NCBI GenBank assembly: GCA_029237695.1
Contig: CM055266.1
Span: 115,833,370 to 115,897,369 of the forward strand
Direction: 5' to 3'
DNA length: 64,000 nucleotides
Origin: Conchocele bisecta
Lineage: Eukaryota > Mollusca > Bivalvia > Lucinida > Thyasiridae
Notes under the pieces: generated by a model
Told to the model about the DNA's origin: nothing
Seen by the model: the letters and a program-made list of their open reading frames with translations, nothing else
Databases searched by the model: none
Shown here: positions 44,351-55,226 of the stretch, one piece after another
Position numbering within the stretch: the stretch's first letter is position 1
Layout: every line of letters begins with the position of its first letter
Made by a program: the position numbers and the translations under genes

Positions 44351-44545
44351 AACATACAACTGTTATCATTTTGAAACATTTGTCTGTGTTTTTTTCCCCT
44401 TTCCGCTCAAATATATTTATTTTGTTTGTTTATCATGTTTATTTGTTAGTAGTATATTTTGTAAATTATAAAATATTCCCTTCTGCAATATTTCGTTGTA
44501 ATAATTATAATTCTGACAGTGATACTGACAAATAATGTATTTTTA

Positions 44546-45701
44546 GCTCACCTGTTCGCTCATTGTTACCGCAATGTGTCCGTCGTCCGTCGTCGGCCGT
44601 GAATATTTTCAAACGTCTTTTCCTCGGTAACCATTGGGCCTATAGTCACCAAACTTCATGGTCATGGACCTTAGGTAGGGGGATTACAAAATTGTTAAAA
44701 TGACGTCATTACGTAATCCAAGATGGCCACCGCCTAAAAAATAGCACAAAATCTTCAAAAATCTTCTTCTCAAGAACTGCCAACCGGATTTCGACAAAAC
44801 TTGGTAGGAATGATCGATGTACAATGCTCTTTCAAAGTTGTTAAAATGGTGTCCCCGGGGTCAAAAATGGGCGTGGCCCGGGTGGTAAAATTGGGGTCCA
44901 ATTTTATTTTTGACCGAATATGGTCATGTTATATATCAAATTGAAGGTATCAATGAGGCGATCACTCTGGTGATTCTACATCAGATTGTTATGTCATCCA
45001 AGATGGCCGCCGAAAGGTCAAAAGGTCGTTCTTTTATTAGAGATTTCAAAATTCTTCTTCACATGAACCGCTTGGCCCATGGTAGCCAAACTTAAAAGTT
45101 ATGGTCCATGGGTGAAGCCTTTTCAGATTTTTTAAAATGGAGGTCATCGCTAATCCAAGATGGCCGCCGTCTAAAAATAGCATAAATTCTTAAAAAATCT
45201 TTTCATGAACCACTGGCCGGATTCCGACAAAACTTGGTAGGAATGATCGATGTATAATGCTCTTTCAAAGTTGTGAAAATGGTGACCCCGGGGTCAAAAA
45301 TGGGCATGGCCCGTGGGGTCAAATTGGGGTCAAATTTTATTTTTGACCGAATATGCTCATGTCATATATCAAATTGAAGGTATCGATGAGGCGATTGCTC
45401 TGGTCGGATCGGATGATTATGTCATCCATGATGGCCGCCAAAAGGTGCATTTATTCAAGATTTTGAACGCTTTTTCTCGGGAACCACATGGCCGATGCTG
45501 GCCAAACTTCATAGTAACTTAAGATCCTTGGGTGAAGCATTTTCAGATTTGGTAAAATGAGAGTCATCACTTAATCCAAGATGACCGCCATCTAAAAATA
45601 GCACAATTTTTTTAAAACACATGAACTCAATTTCACATTCTCCTCTGGTGTTCATGGAGTCAGGTGAACGAATTAGGGCCATCATGGCCCTCTTGTTTAT
45701 T
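44546..45701 (+). repeat. Family A element (copy 3)
   Basis: The head hairpin is reduced ('agctcacctgttcgctc'). The body has two 440-bp units (landmark near 44788 and 45221), and the tail 'caggtgaacgaattagggcc' 'atcatggccct' + 'cttgttt' is intact. It lies between two blocks of piggyBac relic 3. Confidence 0.8.
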
Positions 45702-45909
45702 GTTTATTGTAAGTACGTACTCGTGCTCAAATGTTAATGGATGATAATGGATCTGGACCTGTGATTATAAAAAATTCTAAGCATACATGTTGTGCTTGAA
45801 ATCGGGCAGTTTGTCAAAGACTGAGCCAGCTATGACCTAAACTCACTGATTTTAAGCACGATCGAGTAACCGAGTACATGCTCTGAAATTTTTCAAATTT
45901 TCCAAATAA

Positions 45910-46139
45910 AAGCACACGTCATTTGATACGCCTGATCTCATTCAAAACCAGACGAACAAGATGTAATTTGTCGTATCCCGGTTGACCTCGTTGTGGATGG
46001 CCCTGTCTGTTGTTTGCGTGTGATGATACTGCACAATTTTGTCGTACCGGTCTCTTCATGACGCGCCGAATATTCAGGTTGCCGAACAGCGCTTCTTTAG
46101 ACCAATACATCTATGTCTGGTAGCCGCAAAATACTCCGT
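45910..46139 (-). pseudogene. piggyBac relic 3, N-terminal part
   Basis: The minus strand reads RLPDID, MYWSKEALFGNLNIRRVM, RDRYDKIVQY, HHANN, PQRGQPGYDKLHLVRLVLNE, with frame changes. This is the YW...RDR...DKL..VR block of piggyBac and precedes the block at 44182-44350 in the protein. The upstream side is cut by DIRS relic 2. Positions 45702-45909 hold nothing recognised. Confidence 0.85.
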
Positions 46140-46920
46140 GACAGAGTGCTTGGCACACCATGTCAAGATCTTCATCGACAGAAGACAAAGTTTCCTGGAC
46201 CGTGAGCCCCCCTCCTTGTTCACATATGCCGCCACCGTGGTATTGTCCGTTGCTAGAAGCACACACTGGCCTTCTACCACTCTGACGAACTGTTTCAGCG
46301 CCAGAAACACTGCTCGTAGCTCGGAGAGTATTGATATGGCAATGGCGCCAATACATCGACCACTTTCCGGACGCCACCTGGTCTTCCAGGTAGGCTCCCC
46401 AACCGGTGAGGCTGGCATCCGTAAATAGATGAATGTCCGGAACTGGTGGGTGGAGGGGGACCATGGAGTACAGAAACTCCTGATCCAGCCACTGAGAGAC
46501 CGCATCCCGGAACCACTGACCTAATACAATGGTTCGGTCCCATGAGTCCGACTCCTGTGACCACCGGGACTTGGTCTCCCATTGCAGGAGGCGTTTTCGC
46601 GCACGGCCCTGTGGCAGAAGCCGCCCATTGATTCCATCTGGCCTAGCAGGCTGTGTAATGTCCTTGCTGAAGCGACATGCTTGTTGCAGGGACATTATCG
46701 AACTTCGGATCGCAATACGATCCAAAGACGGCCCTATTAACCCCTGAGATAGGACATAAGGAGCCGTACAAAGGCCGAATGGGAGCACCCGAAACTGGTA
46801 CACTACCCCCTGAAACGCGAACCGAAGGTAGCGTCTGGACCTGGGATGGATAGCTATGTGAAAGTATGCATCCTTCAGGTCCAAATACGTGACCCAGTCC
46901 CCCTGATTCAAAGACAATCT
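46140..46920 (-). pseudogene. DIRS relic 2: RT core and RNase H
   Basis: The minus strand reads SLNQGDWVTYLDLKDAYFHI, AIHPRSRRYLRFAF, YQFRVLPFGLCTAPYV, then RNase H pieces DIHLFTDASLTGWGAYLEDQ, RAVFLALKQFV and LLATDNTTVAAYVNKEGG. The TDASL.GWGA and DNTT blocks are typical of DIRS and related RNase H. One long open stretch (46917-46111) changes frame relative to homology at about 46640 and 46380. The element stops abruptly against piggyBac, with no recombinase. Confidence 0.88.
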
Positions 46921-47540
46921 GACCTTGTCTAATGTCTCTTATCTTGAAGTGTGGGGACACTATCGACCTGTTTAAGTGGGAAAGGTCGATAATGGGTCTC
47001 CAACTAGAAAAAGCCTGCTGAAAAAGCCTGACTGGTTGTGCCGATCGGTCACCCGTTCTATGGCTTGTTTCTGAAGCATGGCCTTTATCTCGTTCTGGAG
47101 AACCCGAAGCTTCTCCTGGTCCGATGGGATGGTTTGCATTTGACTGAGGGGTAGTCTTCGAAGTCTGGGGAGGACACAAAACTGAATTTGATACCCACTC
47201 CGGATCACTGAACGTGTCCAAGCATCCAAAGTTATTTCCTCCCAGGCCTTGGAGAAAAACCGAAGTCTTCCACCAGTGGGAATTTCCGGTTTTGGAATGG
47301 GCAACCTGGTGCCATGCTGTATGGTCAAAGGTTGCACTGAGGCCTGGGAGGTGGAGTGGGCATCCCTATCTCCGACTACCCAACCGCCCTCGCTTTGCCT
47401 GGCCAGGCTGCTTCTTAAAAGCAGGCTTAGTGATGACCAGATTTGGCAAAGAAGGAGGGGCACTGCCCGTGGGCAGTGTGACGGAAGATACCTTAGCCAC
47501 TGCATGAACAGATGGCTTAACCTTGGGCTTAGACACATTT
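46921..47540 (-). pseudogene. DIRS relic 2: RT N-terminal part
   Basis: The minus strand reads RVLQNEIKAMLQKQAIERVT, RHNQSGFFSRLFLV, WRPIIDLSHLNRSIVSPHFK and IRDIRQG. These are the palm/fingers lead-in of DIRS RT, in at least two frames. It lies directly upstream of the RT core on the same strand. Confidence 0.85.
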
Positions 47541-47556
47541 GGTACAGGCGAAGCAG

Positions 47557-48442
47557 CTACCCTCTGCAATGACTGTGTGCAAGATCGTCTTTGTAAGACT
47601 GAATTGTGCCTTGTAATTGCGGACCAAAGAGAGTCTTGGACTCAATGGGCTGCACTCGCATCGAGGATTTGACAGACTCATCCAAACAAGATCTAGTCAA
47701 ATACGCATCCCTCCTAGCAAGTGTGGGTCCAGCTGCAAGTCTGGTGAGTATCTCCAAAGTGTGGGACTGGGCAGTGGCCATCACCTGGAGATACTTGGTA
47801 ACTTCTCGCAGCCTTTCCTCGGAAGGAGGCTCTGAAAGAGAACGCCGCACAGAAACAGTTCTGAATGAGAGACTGTCTGAATGCCCGCTCTTGCCAGTCG
47901 CTCCCATCCCTCAAGAGTCTGAAAGGTGACTAAGTGAGAAGTAGGAAGAGCGCTACCCTGCTACACTGCTTCTCGGAATGAGGGATTTATAGGAGGCGGC
48001 TCATTGAGAAGTAGAGGCTCTTGTACCTCATACGAATGAGGTTGAAAAAACCTTTGGCTTGCTCAGCATGGGGAATTTACCCACTGGTAGAGATTTTGGG
48101 AGAAAAGGCAAAGCTTTGCCCTGTTCTACTCTCACCTTGGATCCTGGAAGTAAGATCCTTCAGACACGTCTGCACTCTCCTACACTGAGGGAGTGCCGAC
48201 GCAGGTGATGACGGCTGGTTGTCCTTGAAAAAATCCAAGGCAGAAGCACCAACTTTGACCTTTGATATAGGTAAAGGTGGACAAATTGCAGAACCCAGAC
48301 GGTCTCTAAGCATAGAGATGGATTCCTGATATGTGGGTGGAAGTCTGTTTTCCTCCACCTCATCCATATCAGACTCATTGCCAATAGTCTCCCCTGGCTC
48401 GGGGTGTATTGTAATGGAATCCATAGTGCCGTGGTTTAGCAT
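47557..48442 (-). pseudogene. DIRS relic 2: Gag
   Basis: Two frames, 48442-48077 and 47907-47557, are joined across a disrupted stretch. The second contains AAGPTLARRDAYLTRSCLDE, SSMRVQPIESKTLFGPQLQG, matching the RRDA..........LR..P......LFG pattern of DIRS Gag. The first is acidic, proline/serine-rich linker (LPPTYQESISMLRDRLG). The order gag-RT-RNase H on one strand supports the assignment. Confidence 0.75.
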
Positions 48443-48829
48443 TGGCTAGCCATGGAAGCCATGGGGCCATGGCTAGCCGCAGAGGCTGATGGGCCATGGG
48501 TATCCATGGCTCCATGGGCCTGTCATCTGGATCTACACATTTTGCCAATACCACTATACAGGCATGTGGGGTTGAAAGGGTTAAGCAGCTACAACATGTA
48601 AAATGAACTATATGTACATGCACGTGCTAAACACCACTTACTACATGTACATGCACATGCACTCCAAATGTGCATGAACTTGTGGAAGCTTATTAGACAG
48701 GGATATATCCACCAGGAATGATCCTTATGGGCTGTCGAAGGTTTCTCAATTGTTTCTATAGTAGTTTTTCCCGTAGAATCCCGTAGAATCCATTAATCTG
48801 CCAGGTACCATTTCAGATTTTGCATATTT
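48443..48829. other. Spacer between DIRS relic 2 and Academ-like fragments
   Basis: It contains clustered 'ccatgg' words (48440-48520), a MITE-like 'catctggatctacacatttt' piece and 'acatgtacatgcac' repeats. No gene is recognised. Confidence 0.5.
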
Positions 48830-49206
48830 AATGAGTTAATTTGCATAAATTAAAGATGGCCATACCCACTGGTGATCTATAATTAATGTTCTCTTCCATA
48901 AATTGTTTCCAAATCCGCGCTTGGCAGTCAGCTCGTTTTACATGTTCCCTTGCACTACTTTGGTCAGGTATTAATGGAACGCTTGATTTTACCTTTTGTC
49001 TCTCGTACATCCGTAGTCTTGTCTCAACCTGACTTTCGTCATCTTTTCCGGAGTACATACCAATTTGCAAGAACTTTTCTGCATCACTTGTATCATTTAC
49101 TGCTTCATTTTCTCCTAATTTAAACAGCAGTTTTGCTTTAGATTCCTTTACCATGTTCTTAAATGGCTTAACTGTACCAACATTAAATGGGAAGGAGGTA
49201 GTATCG
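48830..49206 (-). pseudogene. Academ-like transposase, C-terminal fragment
   Basis: The minus strand reads FTGCDTTSFPFNVGTVKPFK, NMVKESKAKLLFKLG, AEKFLQIGMYSGKDDESQVE, RMYERQ, LIPDQSSAREHVKRADCQAR, IWKQFMEENINY and SPVG. The first block is the TGCDTTS motif that corresponds to SGRDTTS at 29963 in the inserted element; the later HVKRA block also matches its HLKHA segment. The Cys-rich tail is missing. It abuts, head to head, a plus-strand fragment of the same gene family. Confidence 0.8.
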
Positions 49207-49961
49207 CAGCCAGTAAAATTCCTAAGAAAGTGTCCCCTCCTCTGGTCCCAGAGTACGAAGATACCAAAGACACTGAATTGTTAAGATGGTCTTTACAACG
49301 TGATATTGCATGGGTTTTGACAAGTGCCATAGGTAATAGTTGTGTACCCGACAGTGCCCAGAACTTAGAACCACTCGGGTCATGGACGGCATTCATGAAA
49401 AAAGTAACTCATGCCACAACACCGGAGAGTCACATTGATTACCTAGAGGTAGTCCCATTACCCCCAGGTGATAACGTATGCAAGTGGTACATGGACTTGA
49501 TAATCCAAATGGCTGATGATCTGGAGCTAGACTGTATATGTGTTCATGCCGATGAAGCTGTGAACTGTAAACTGGTTTTAATAAAATGGTTGCACAAGAA
49601 GAAATATGATCGCATAGTAACATAGCTTGGTGGATTTCACACACTGCTAGTAAAATTAAAAATTATGTACAAGAAATATGGGGCTCTGGGATTCAAAGAC
49701 TGGTGGGTTGATGCAGGTACAGTGGCTGAAGGATCAGTTGACCAAGCCATAGAAGGTAGACATTATTATAGGAGCATACGTCTACACAAAGAATCATTTG
49801 AAGCGCTACTGAGGTACAGAATGATAAAGCATTGTGATAAGACGAAGATGAGTGACAATCTCAAAGAAACCATTGGTTTAGTTAGATGTGATCCTAAACC
49901 ACAAAACCTCGATCAGCTGATGGAGCAACAAGACGAATTGCTCACCCTAGTGAAAATGTGA
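49206..49961 (+). pseudogene. Academ-like transposase, N-terminal domain fragment
   Basis: The plus strand reads SKIPKKVSPPLVPEYEDTKD, LGSWTAFMKKVT, IDYLEVVPLPPGDNVCKWYM, LDCICVHADEAVNCKLVLIK, then TAG (49623-49625), LGGFHTLLVKLK, FKDWWVDAGTVAEGSVDQAI, EGRHYYRSIRLHKESFEALL. It matches, in order, the N-terminal part of a widespread animal family whose C-terminal part is the PIN-like/Cys-rich protein at 29438-31378. Apart from one stop the frame is open for about 250 codons, which suggests a recent copy. It ends at TGA 49959-49961, where the minisatellite begins. Confidence 0.78.
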
Positions 49962-50505
49962 ACGAAATCCCATTGAAATCCCAATGGGATTTCAGTGAAA
50001 TCACAGTGTGATTTCACTGAAAAATTTGGTTGAAATCCCAATGGGATTTCACTGAAATTCCATTGGGATCTCAGTGAAATCTCACTGGGATTTAAGTGAA
50101 ATCCCACTGTGATCCTGGTGAGATCTCGTTAAAATCCCACTGAAAAATTTGGTTGAAATCCCACTGGGATCTCGGCAGATTTCAGTGAGATGTCAGTGAA
50201 ATCTCAATGGGATCTCAGGAAAATCCCACTGTGATCCCGGTGAGATCTCGTTAAAATCCCACTGAAAAATTTGGTTGAAATCCCACTGGGATCTCGCCAG
50301 ATTTCAGTGAAATCCCACTGAGATATCATTGGGATTTCTATAAATTTCACTGGGATCCCACTTTATTTCAGTGAAATCCCATTGGGATCTCGCCATATAT
50401 CAGTGAGATCTCATTGGGATTTCTCAAAATTTTACTGGGATCTCGCCAGATTACAGTGAGATCCCACTTTATTTCCGTGAAATCTCAGTGGGATTTCACC
50501 GAGAT
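49962..50505. repeat. Palindromic minisatellite ('gaaatcccattgggatttc')
   Basis: About 25-30 degenerate units of about 19-20 bases are built from 'gtgaaatccca' and 'tgggatttc/tgggatctc', so most units are self-complementary. It lies between the stop of the Academ-like fragment and the 3' end of the BEN gene. Unit spacing is irregular and there are no unique spacers. Confidence 0.9.
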
Positions 50506-50548
50506 ATATTTTATATTCGGCGGCACTATATATAACTGCACATTTGTA

Positions 50549-50554
50549 TTTATT
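50549..50554 (-). promoter_or_regulatory. Polyadenylation signal AATAAA of the BEN gene
   Basis: On the minus strand AATAAA lies about 18 bases after the stop codon. This implies a very short 3' UTR that may reach into the MITE half at 50498-50530. Confidence 0.6.
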
Positions 50555-50571
50555 TTAATATAATTTAATGA

Positions 50572-50708
50572 CTAGTTCGACACTCCAGGGTATTTCCCGT
50601 TCCGGATTCCACGGATTTTATTGTTTAATGACGGCATGATGTCCGTTTTCCAAATTTTTTTCTGGCGTTCCTTGCACTCTCCGGTGTAGTAGTGGCTGAA
50701 TATTTCAC
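50572..50708 (-). CDS. BEN-domain gene, exon 9 (last)
   Basis: Acceptor 'attattttgcag', incoming phase 1 (completing Ser), then 44 residues and TAG. Sequence blocks are EIFSHYYTGECKERQKKIWK and IMPSLNNKIRGIRNGKYP. It supplies the C-terminal helices of the BEN fold begun in exon 8. The stop is followed by a polyadenylation signal, so the gene ends here. Confidence 0.85.
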
Positions 50709-50816
50709 CTGCAAAATAATTAAGTTATACAGTATGCATATTGTTATTGAAAGCCAATTGAAGCTGGAATGAAGACATTTTAATATTTAAAACATCGCCA
50801 ATAAATTTTCCATAGT

Positions 50817-50920
50817 ATAATTTCTCCGTAAAAGTATACATCTGTCTGTCTGTCTGTCTGTCTGTCTGAGTATAATTTCTCCGTAAAAGTATACGTCTGT
50901 CTGTCTGTCTGCCTGCTGTC
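50817..50920. repeat. Duplicated segment with (CTGT) microsatellite
   Basis: 'tataatttctccgtaaaagt' 'ata' plus a 'ctgtctgtctgt' run appears twice in tandem, in the last intron of the BEN gene. Confidence 0.9.
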
Positions 50921-51009
50921 TATGGACATTGCAACACCCCCTCTCGGAGATTACATGCAGGATTATATTTTATTGCATATATACATGTACACACAATACA
51001 ATTGATGCT

Positions 51010-51165
51010 CCAGGTATTACCAAGTACCCATTTACAGCTGGGTGAACTGAAGCAATGTGGATAAAGTGTCTTTCTCAAGGACACGACACAAGCCTGGTCG
51101 AACACACAACCGTTGGATTAGCAGTCCGCGCTAACCACTAGGCCACTGCATTACCACAATCTGAA
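51010..51165 (-). repeat. tRNA-derived SINE (minus strand)
   Basis: On the minus strand 'gtggcctagtggttagcgcg' (box A) and 'gtgtgttcgaccaggc' (box B-like) lead into 'gtgtccttgagaaagacact', 'ttcacccagctgtaaatggg' 'tact'. That conserved central body is shared by many metazoan SINEs. Confidence 0.85.
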
Positions 51166-51554
51166 CTCTAATTGGTGCAACTGTTGATCACAAACAAACT
51201 AATTATGTAAAGATCAAATTAAATGCTATATCATTAATTTTGTAACAACACCTCAATCTCTTTATAACACCATTTTTTGGGTCCATGAAACACCATCGTG
51301 TTATAGGTGAAATTGTGTTATATCGAGGTTAAATATATGGAACATATATACATGTATAGTAAAACAGAATTATTGGGAGCCACAACTTGATAGTGCCTAT
51401 ATATCCAAAATTGTGTTATAACTAATAGTGTTATAGTGAGGTTGAAGGGCATGCATAACCATAAGGTTTCGAGTAACTTGGCAAATCCTGTTGAACCCCA
51501 AAATTAAATAAACATGACGTTGCACAGCACACATGAAACAGAAAAAAAACATAC

Positions 51555-51767
51555 TTTGCAGGGCTTGGACCTTGTGGAAGGCCAGTGCCTGTGTCCCTCT
51601 CCCCTCTCCGGAAACCGTCATCTTATCTTGGCACTCTGCACGAGTGACAATGAATTCCAAAAGATTCAGTGCGTACTTTACGCCATCTTTAGATGTCACT
51701 CGTGCAGAGTGCAGGCGGTCTTTCTGCACTGTGATGCCATATCTGGCCTCGCCAAGGTACGCCGAAT
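51555..51767 (-). CDS. BEN-domain gene, exon 8 (BEN core)
   Basis: Acceptor 'tttttcatttag', donor 'gtatgt', phase 1 in and out, 70 full codons. The blocks are SAYLGEARYGITVQKDRLHS, KDGVKYALNLLEFIVTRAEC, MTVSGEGRG and LAFHKVQALQ. They follow the BEN pattern: a beta start, l..a...k...+a..LL, an f....l segment, the v.G.g turn, then ld..k...i. BEN domains bind DNA or chromatin partners and usually act in transcriptional repression; that role is inferred for this protein. Confidence 0.85.
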
Positions 51768-52490
51768 CTAAATGAAAAAACGTTAAATGTAATCAGTGAC
51801 CTTGTTATTAAGAGCCAGCTGCCAGCTACTTTTCAAAGTCAGCGCTGGCCACACTTTATCCAGAAATAACGTTTTTTGTTTTAATTGTTCTAGAACTATC
51901 AAGAACATGTGGACATTTCACCTTATAGCTGCCAACTTCCGAAATTCTATCTGCTACTTGAAACCTTAATGAGAATTAACGCTGGTAAATGTTGCAACAG
52001 TTTAAAAAAGAAAAATCAAACTGATACCTTCAAAATGCATATATATTGATCACAGTGGAGTTATTAACTGAAATACAAGCTGCCTTGGCCATATCGAGCC
52101 ACCAACCTGTTAAGGTCACTATGTATCCACGTTTCTGCGGCACAGCAATAATATGACATATATGTCCTCTCCCTCCTGACTTACCGTTATGGGGGCATAA
52201 AGAGCACATAGTCAAATGTGTAGGCACTTTGACAAAGGTATTTGAAGCTGTTTTATTCCGATAATTAGTATATGATTGGCTAAATTGAAAAAGTTTATTG
52301 AATCAATAATGTACGTATGATAATTATGCAACTGTATCAATGTTTTGTTTATTGACTATTGAGTTAGACACATATTTACTCCAGACTGCAGGGAATTGGA
52401 CAATTCTGTTGTACAATACTTGTGTAATTCTCATAGGTCTGCCTGGCAGCACGCTACACTTGTAGATAGACATATAGATAGGTATATTAC

Positions 52491-52559
52491 CGCTTCCAAT
52501 ATATGGGGTCCCATTGGTGCCCGCTTGGTGATCCTCAACGTCTGTAGAGGAGTCTTCAT
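52491..52559 (-). CDS. BEN-domain gene, exon 7
   Basis: A small exon (acceptor 'ttccctcccag', donor 'gtaata'), phase 1 in and out. It encodes D then EDSSTDVEDHQAGTNGTPYI and GS. This is an acidic linker immediately before the BEN core. It is supported by splice sites and phase agreement with exons 6 and 8 rather than by homology. Confidence 0.75.
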
Positions 52560-52689
52560 CTGGGAGGGAAAATATAAATTTATTAAGCAAGCTGATTTGC
52601 TTAGCTGCATAACATGTTCATATAATTCCAATTGTTTACCCGATTCAGGGTATGACACTAACATTTTGGCCAGGGTGCCCACAGTCTGG

Positions 52690-52810
52690 AAATTGAACTG
52701 TTGGGATCCCTGGCATTATAATGAATGGGGTTTTCCAGAAATTACAGGTGGAACACCACAAAACAGGGATCCTCGGGATCCTGGGACACCGTTAGTGTCG
52801 ACCCCTGCGA
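52690..52810. repeat. Dispersed repeat shared with the DIRS interior
   Basis: 'acaaaacagggatcctcggg' and 'cctgggacaccgttagtgtc' 'gaccc' match, inverted, 43095-43145 ('ggtcgacactcgcagtgtcc', 'ccgaggatccctgttttgta'). It lies in an intron of the BEN gene. Confidence 0.65.
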
Positions 52811-53121
52811 TTCGGATTTTTTTTTTTATTGGCTTGTTGCGAATCTAGGTTTGGAGTTTATACATGCATCGTACACTCGGATCCAAATCCCACAACCAAC
52901 CGCATCAGTCGTGTTTATCACGAGAAGAAGACGTTTGAAAACTTTATAAAAGGACCTCTCGGCGGCCATCTTGGATGATATGATCATCTGATTTCGACAA
53001 AAAATGCTACAGAGTGATCAGAGTGATACGTTCGATTTGATATATACATGACCACACGGGGGGTCATTATGTGTAGGGGGCATAACAATGTTGCCTGCAT
53101 TCACACTTTAACCAATTATAC

Positions 53122-53287
53122 CTGTGACAGAAGCCGGTTGAGCATTGTCCACATCAACTATCGTTGAAGGTATTGATGGCGTTGACACTGTTGGCGATGC
53201 TGAGTCATGGCTCACAGGTGACATATATGCAGTGATTGTCCCGGGCTTTGGGGATGTCAATGGTGCCGCATTTCTTTTTAAACAGTC
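53122..53287 (-). CDS. BEN-domain gene, exon 6 (S/T/P-rich)
   Basis: Acceptor 'ctattttcacag', donor 'gtataa', phase 0 in and phase 1 out, 55 codons. The blocks are DCLKRNAAPLTSPKPGTITA, SHDSASPTVSTPSIPSTIVD and AQPASVT. It is a disordered linker with many S-P and T-P pairs, likely phosphosites (inference). Confidence 0.82.
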
Positions 53288-53524
53288 CTGTGAAAATAGG
53301 TTTTGTGTATTATATATTACAGCGTGTGTATATTAATATACAGCATATATATATATACAAACTGTACATGCATGTATATAAATATACATACCAAAAAAAC
53401 TAGAACCAACTGTCGGCCACGACGGTATTGTGCCTCCCGGCAGACATGTCATTACTGTCTGTTTCACGTAAATTGATACGCAAATTTTCAACAATTACTC
53501 CTACAAAGCGCCAATTATATTCAA

Positions 53525-54308
53525 CAAGAGCTCCACGGAGCAAAATGTCCCGCCTGGCGCAGTTTGATAGTATATATGGAGCTTGTAATAACCTTGGGGT
53601 TAGTGAGCACCATGGGCTTTCTGTAGAATGATGCGGGATGTTGTTACAAATGCATGTATGGAATATTAAAGCATAAACTGAGAGTTAACTTTTCCAAACA
53701 TGTAAATTTCTAAGTCAGTGACCTTGACCTTTGGCGTTAGCGGGCATCATGGGCTTTCTGTAGAATGATGCGGGATGTTGTTACAAATGCATGTATGGAA
53801 TATTAAAGCATAAACTGAGCGTTAACTTTTCCAAACGAATATTAAAGCATAAACTGAGCGTTAACTTTTCCAAACACGGAAATTTCTAAGTCAGTGACCT
53901 TGACCTTTGGCGTTAGCGGGCATCATGGGCTTTCTGTAGAATGATGCGGGATGTTGTTACAAATGCATGTATGGAATATTAAAGCATTCCATTGAGGGAA
54001 ACAGAAGTTACAGTGAATTAACCCGAGCGTTGAGTTTTAGAAACAGATCGAGCTAAACGCAAAAACTTAACGTTGAATGCATGTGAAAAGTATGTCAATG
54101 AACCATGAAAAGTAGGTGAAGGTCACATGGGTTCCCTCTGTGTGAGATGGTTACACCACAGTGTTGATGTATACCAAGTATGGAGGTCGTAGGAGTTATA
54201 GTTTTCTGGAAACTGACCTAAACGCAAAAACGTAACAGGAAATGTTGACGCCGCCGACGGAAAAGCTATGCCTATGTCCCGCTTCTGCTAAAGCAAGCGG
54301 GACAAAAT
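53525..54308 (-). repeat. Hairpin-headed repeat, minus orientation (family G)
   Basis: On the minus strand the head 'gtcccgcttgctttagcaga' 'agcgggac' (54275-54302) folds. The body has three units with 'gaaagcccatgatgcccgct', 'aacgctcagtttatgcttta' and 'ccatacatgcatttgtaaca'. It sits in a BEN-gene intron. Confidence 0.75.
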
Positions 54309-54445
54309 TATAAAAAAAGACTCCCTCGAGAATTTATTTTATTTTATTAAATTCGGTCTAATATTAATTTAAAAAAGAAATTTGGAATCTTGATTGTGTA
54401 AAAAAACAAAATTATCAAGATCTGCTACTTAAACATCAAATTTAC

Positions 54446-54586
54446 CTTGTATAAGGCCTTGACGCATCTTTGGCACGTTGCCATTCCAGCGATAGCATCC
54501 ATCCTGGATGACAATTGCTCAACGATGTCCAACACCTTCACCTGATCTTGCATCAGTGTCGACACCGAGCTTGATATCTCATTCAA
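54446..54586 (-). CDS. BEN-domain gene, exon 5 (coiled coil)
   Basis: Acceptor 'atttatttag', donor 'gtaaat', phase 0 in and out, 47 codons. The blocks are LNEISSSVSTLMQDQVKVLD, IVEQLSSRMDAIAGM and CQRCVKALYK. Regular spacing of L/I/V/M at heptad positions suggests a coiled coil for dimerisation. The CQRC pair is the only close Cys pair here. Confidence 0.85.
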
Positions 54587-55226
54587 CTAAATAAATTAAT
54601 ACGGTTTAATTGCCATGTTGAGAAGTTTACGGGAAAATAATGTCAGAGTTATTCAGGTCATTCAGTAAAACACGTGTGAGCGGAGGAGCGAACAAGTTTT
54701 TGATGTTTTTTTAGAGAATGAACTGAATCACACCCCACCTTTAATTACACTCACTCCCCACTGATGTTTTGGAAATGTCAATAACAGAGTATATTTATCA
54801 CAAAATGTTGTGCATATATATATAGTCATTATTGGTTGCAGACGCGACTTCACACGTGAATTGAAACAGCATATGGCATAAGAATATCCTATAAGAATTA
54901 ATTAAGGCATATAATCCCAATTCCAAATTTAGTTGGTCAACAGGAAAATTATTTTTTCTTGAAATTAGAACCAGCAGTATTATGTGTCAATTAAGGTACA
55001 GAAATCCCAGTCAATCATACGATAACCATGATAACAGAGAAATGTGTCCAGTGTTTCCAGTGTTTCCCAATTTTACTCGGTATGATTTAAATATATGTTA
55101 TGATACTGTTATATATATAAATTAAAAAAATGGCGAAAGTAGCCGGCAGATATTCTGTGAAGCAGGAGGTATTTTGTGCGGGCTGCCGGCTCTTAAGGAA
55201 AAGACTGGTGTCCCAATGTTAAATAC
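54587..55226. other. BEN-gene intron, no feature recognised
   Basis: A/T-rich intronic DNA between exons 4 and 5. No repeat family or coding signal was recognised. Confidence 0.6.

Noticed and set aside
49962..50505. CRISPR-like array
   Set aside because: The genome is eukaryotic, unit spacing is irregular, there are no unique spacers and no cas genes. The units are self-complementary minisatellite repeats.
52030..52227. Possible additional BEN exon (SGGRGHICHIIAVPQKRGYI)
   Set aside because: Exons 7 and 8 already join in phase across it, no clear acceptor and donor pair was found around it, and no family was recognised. An alternative exon is not excluded.
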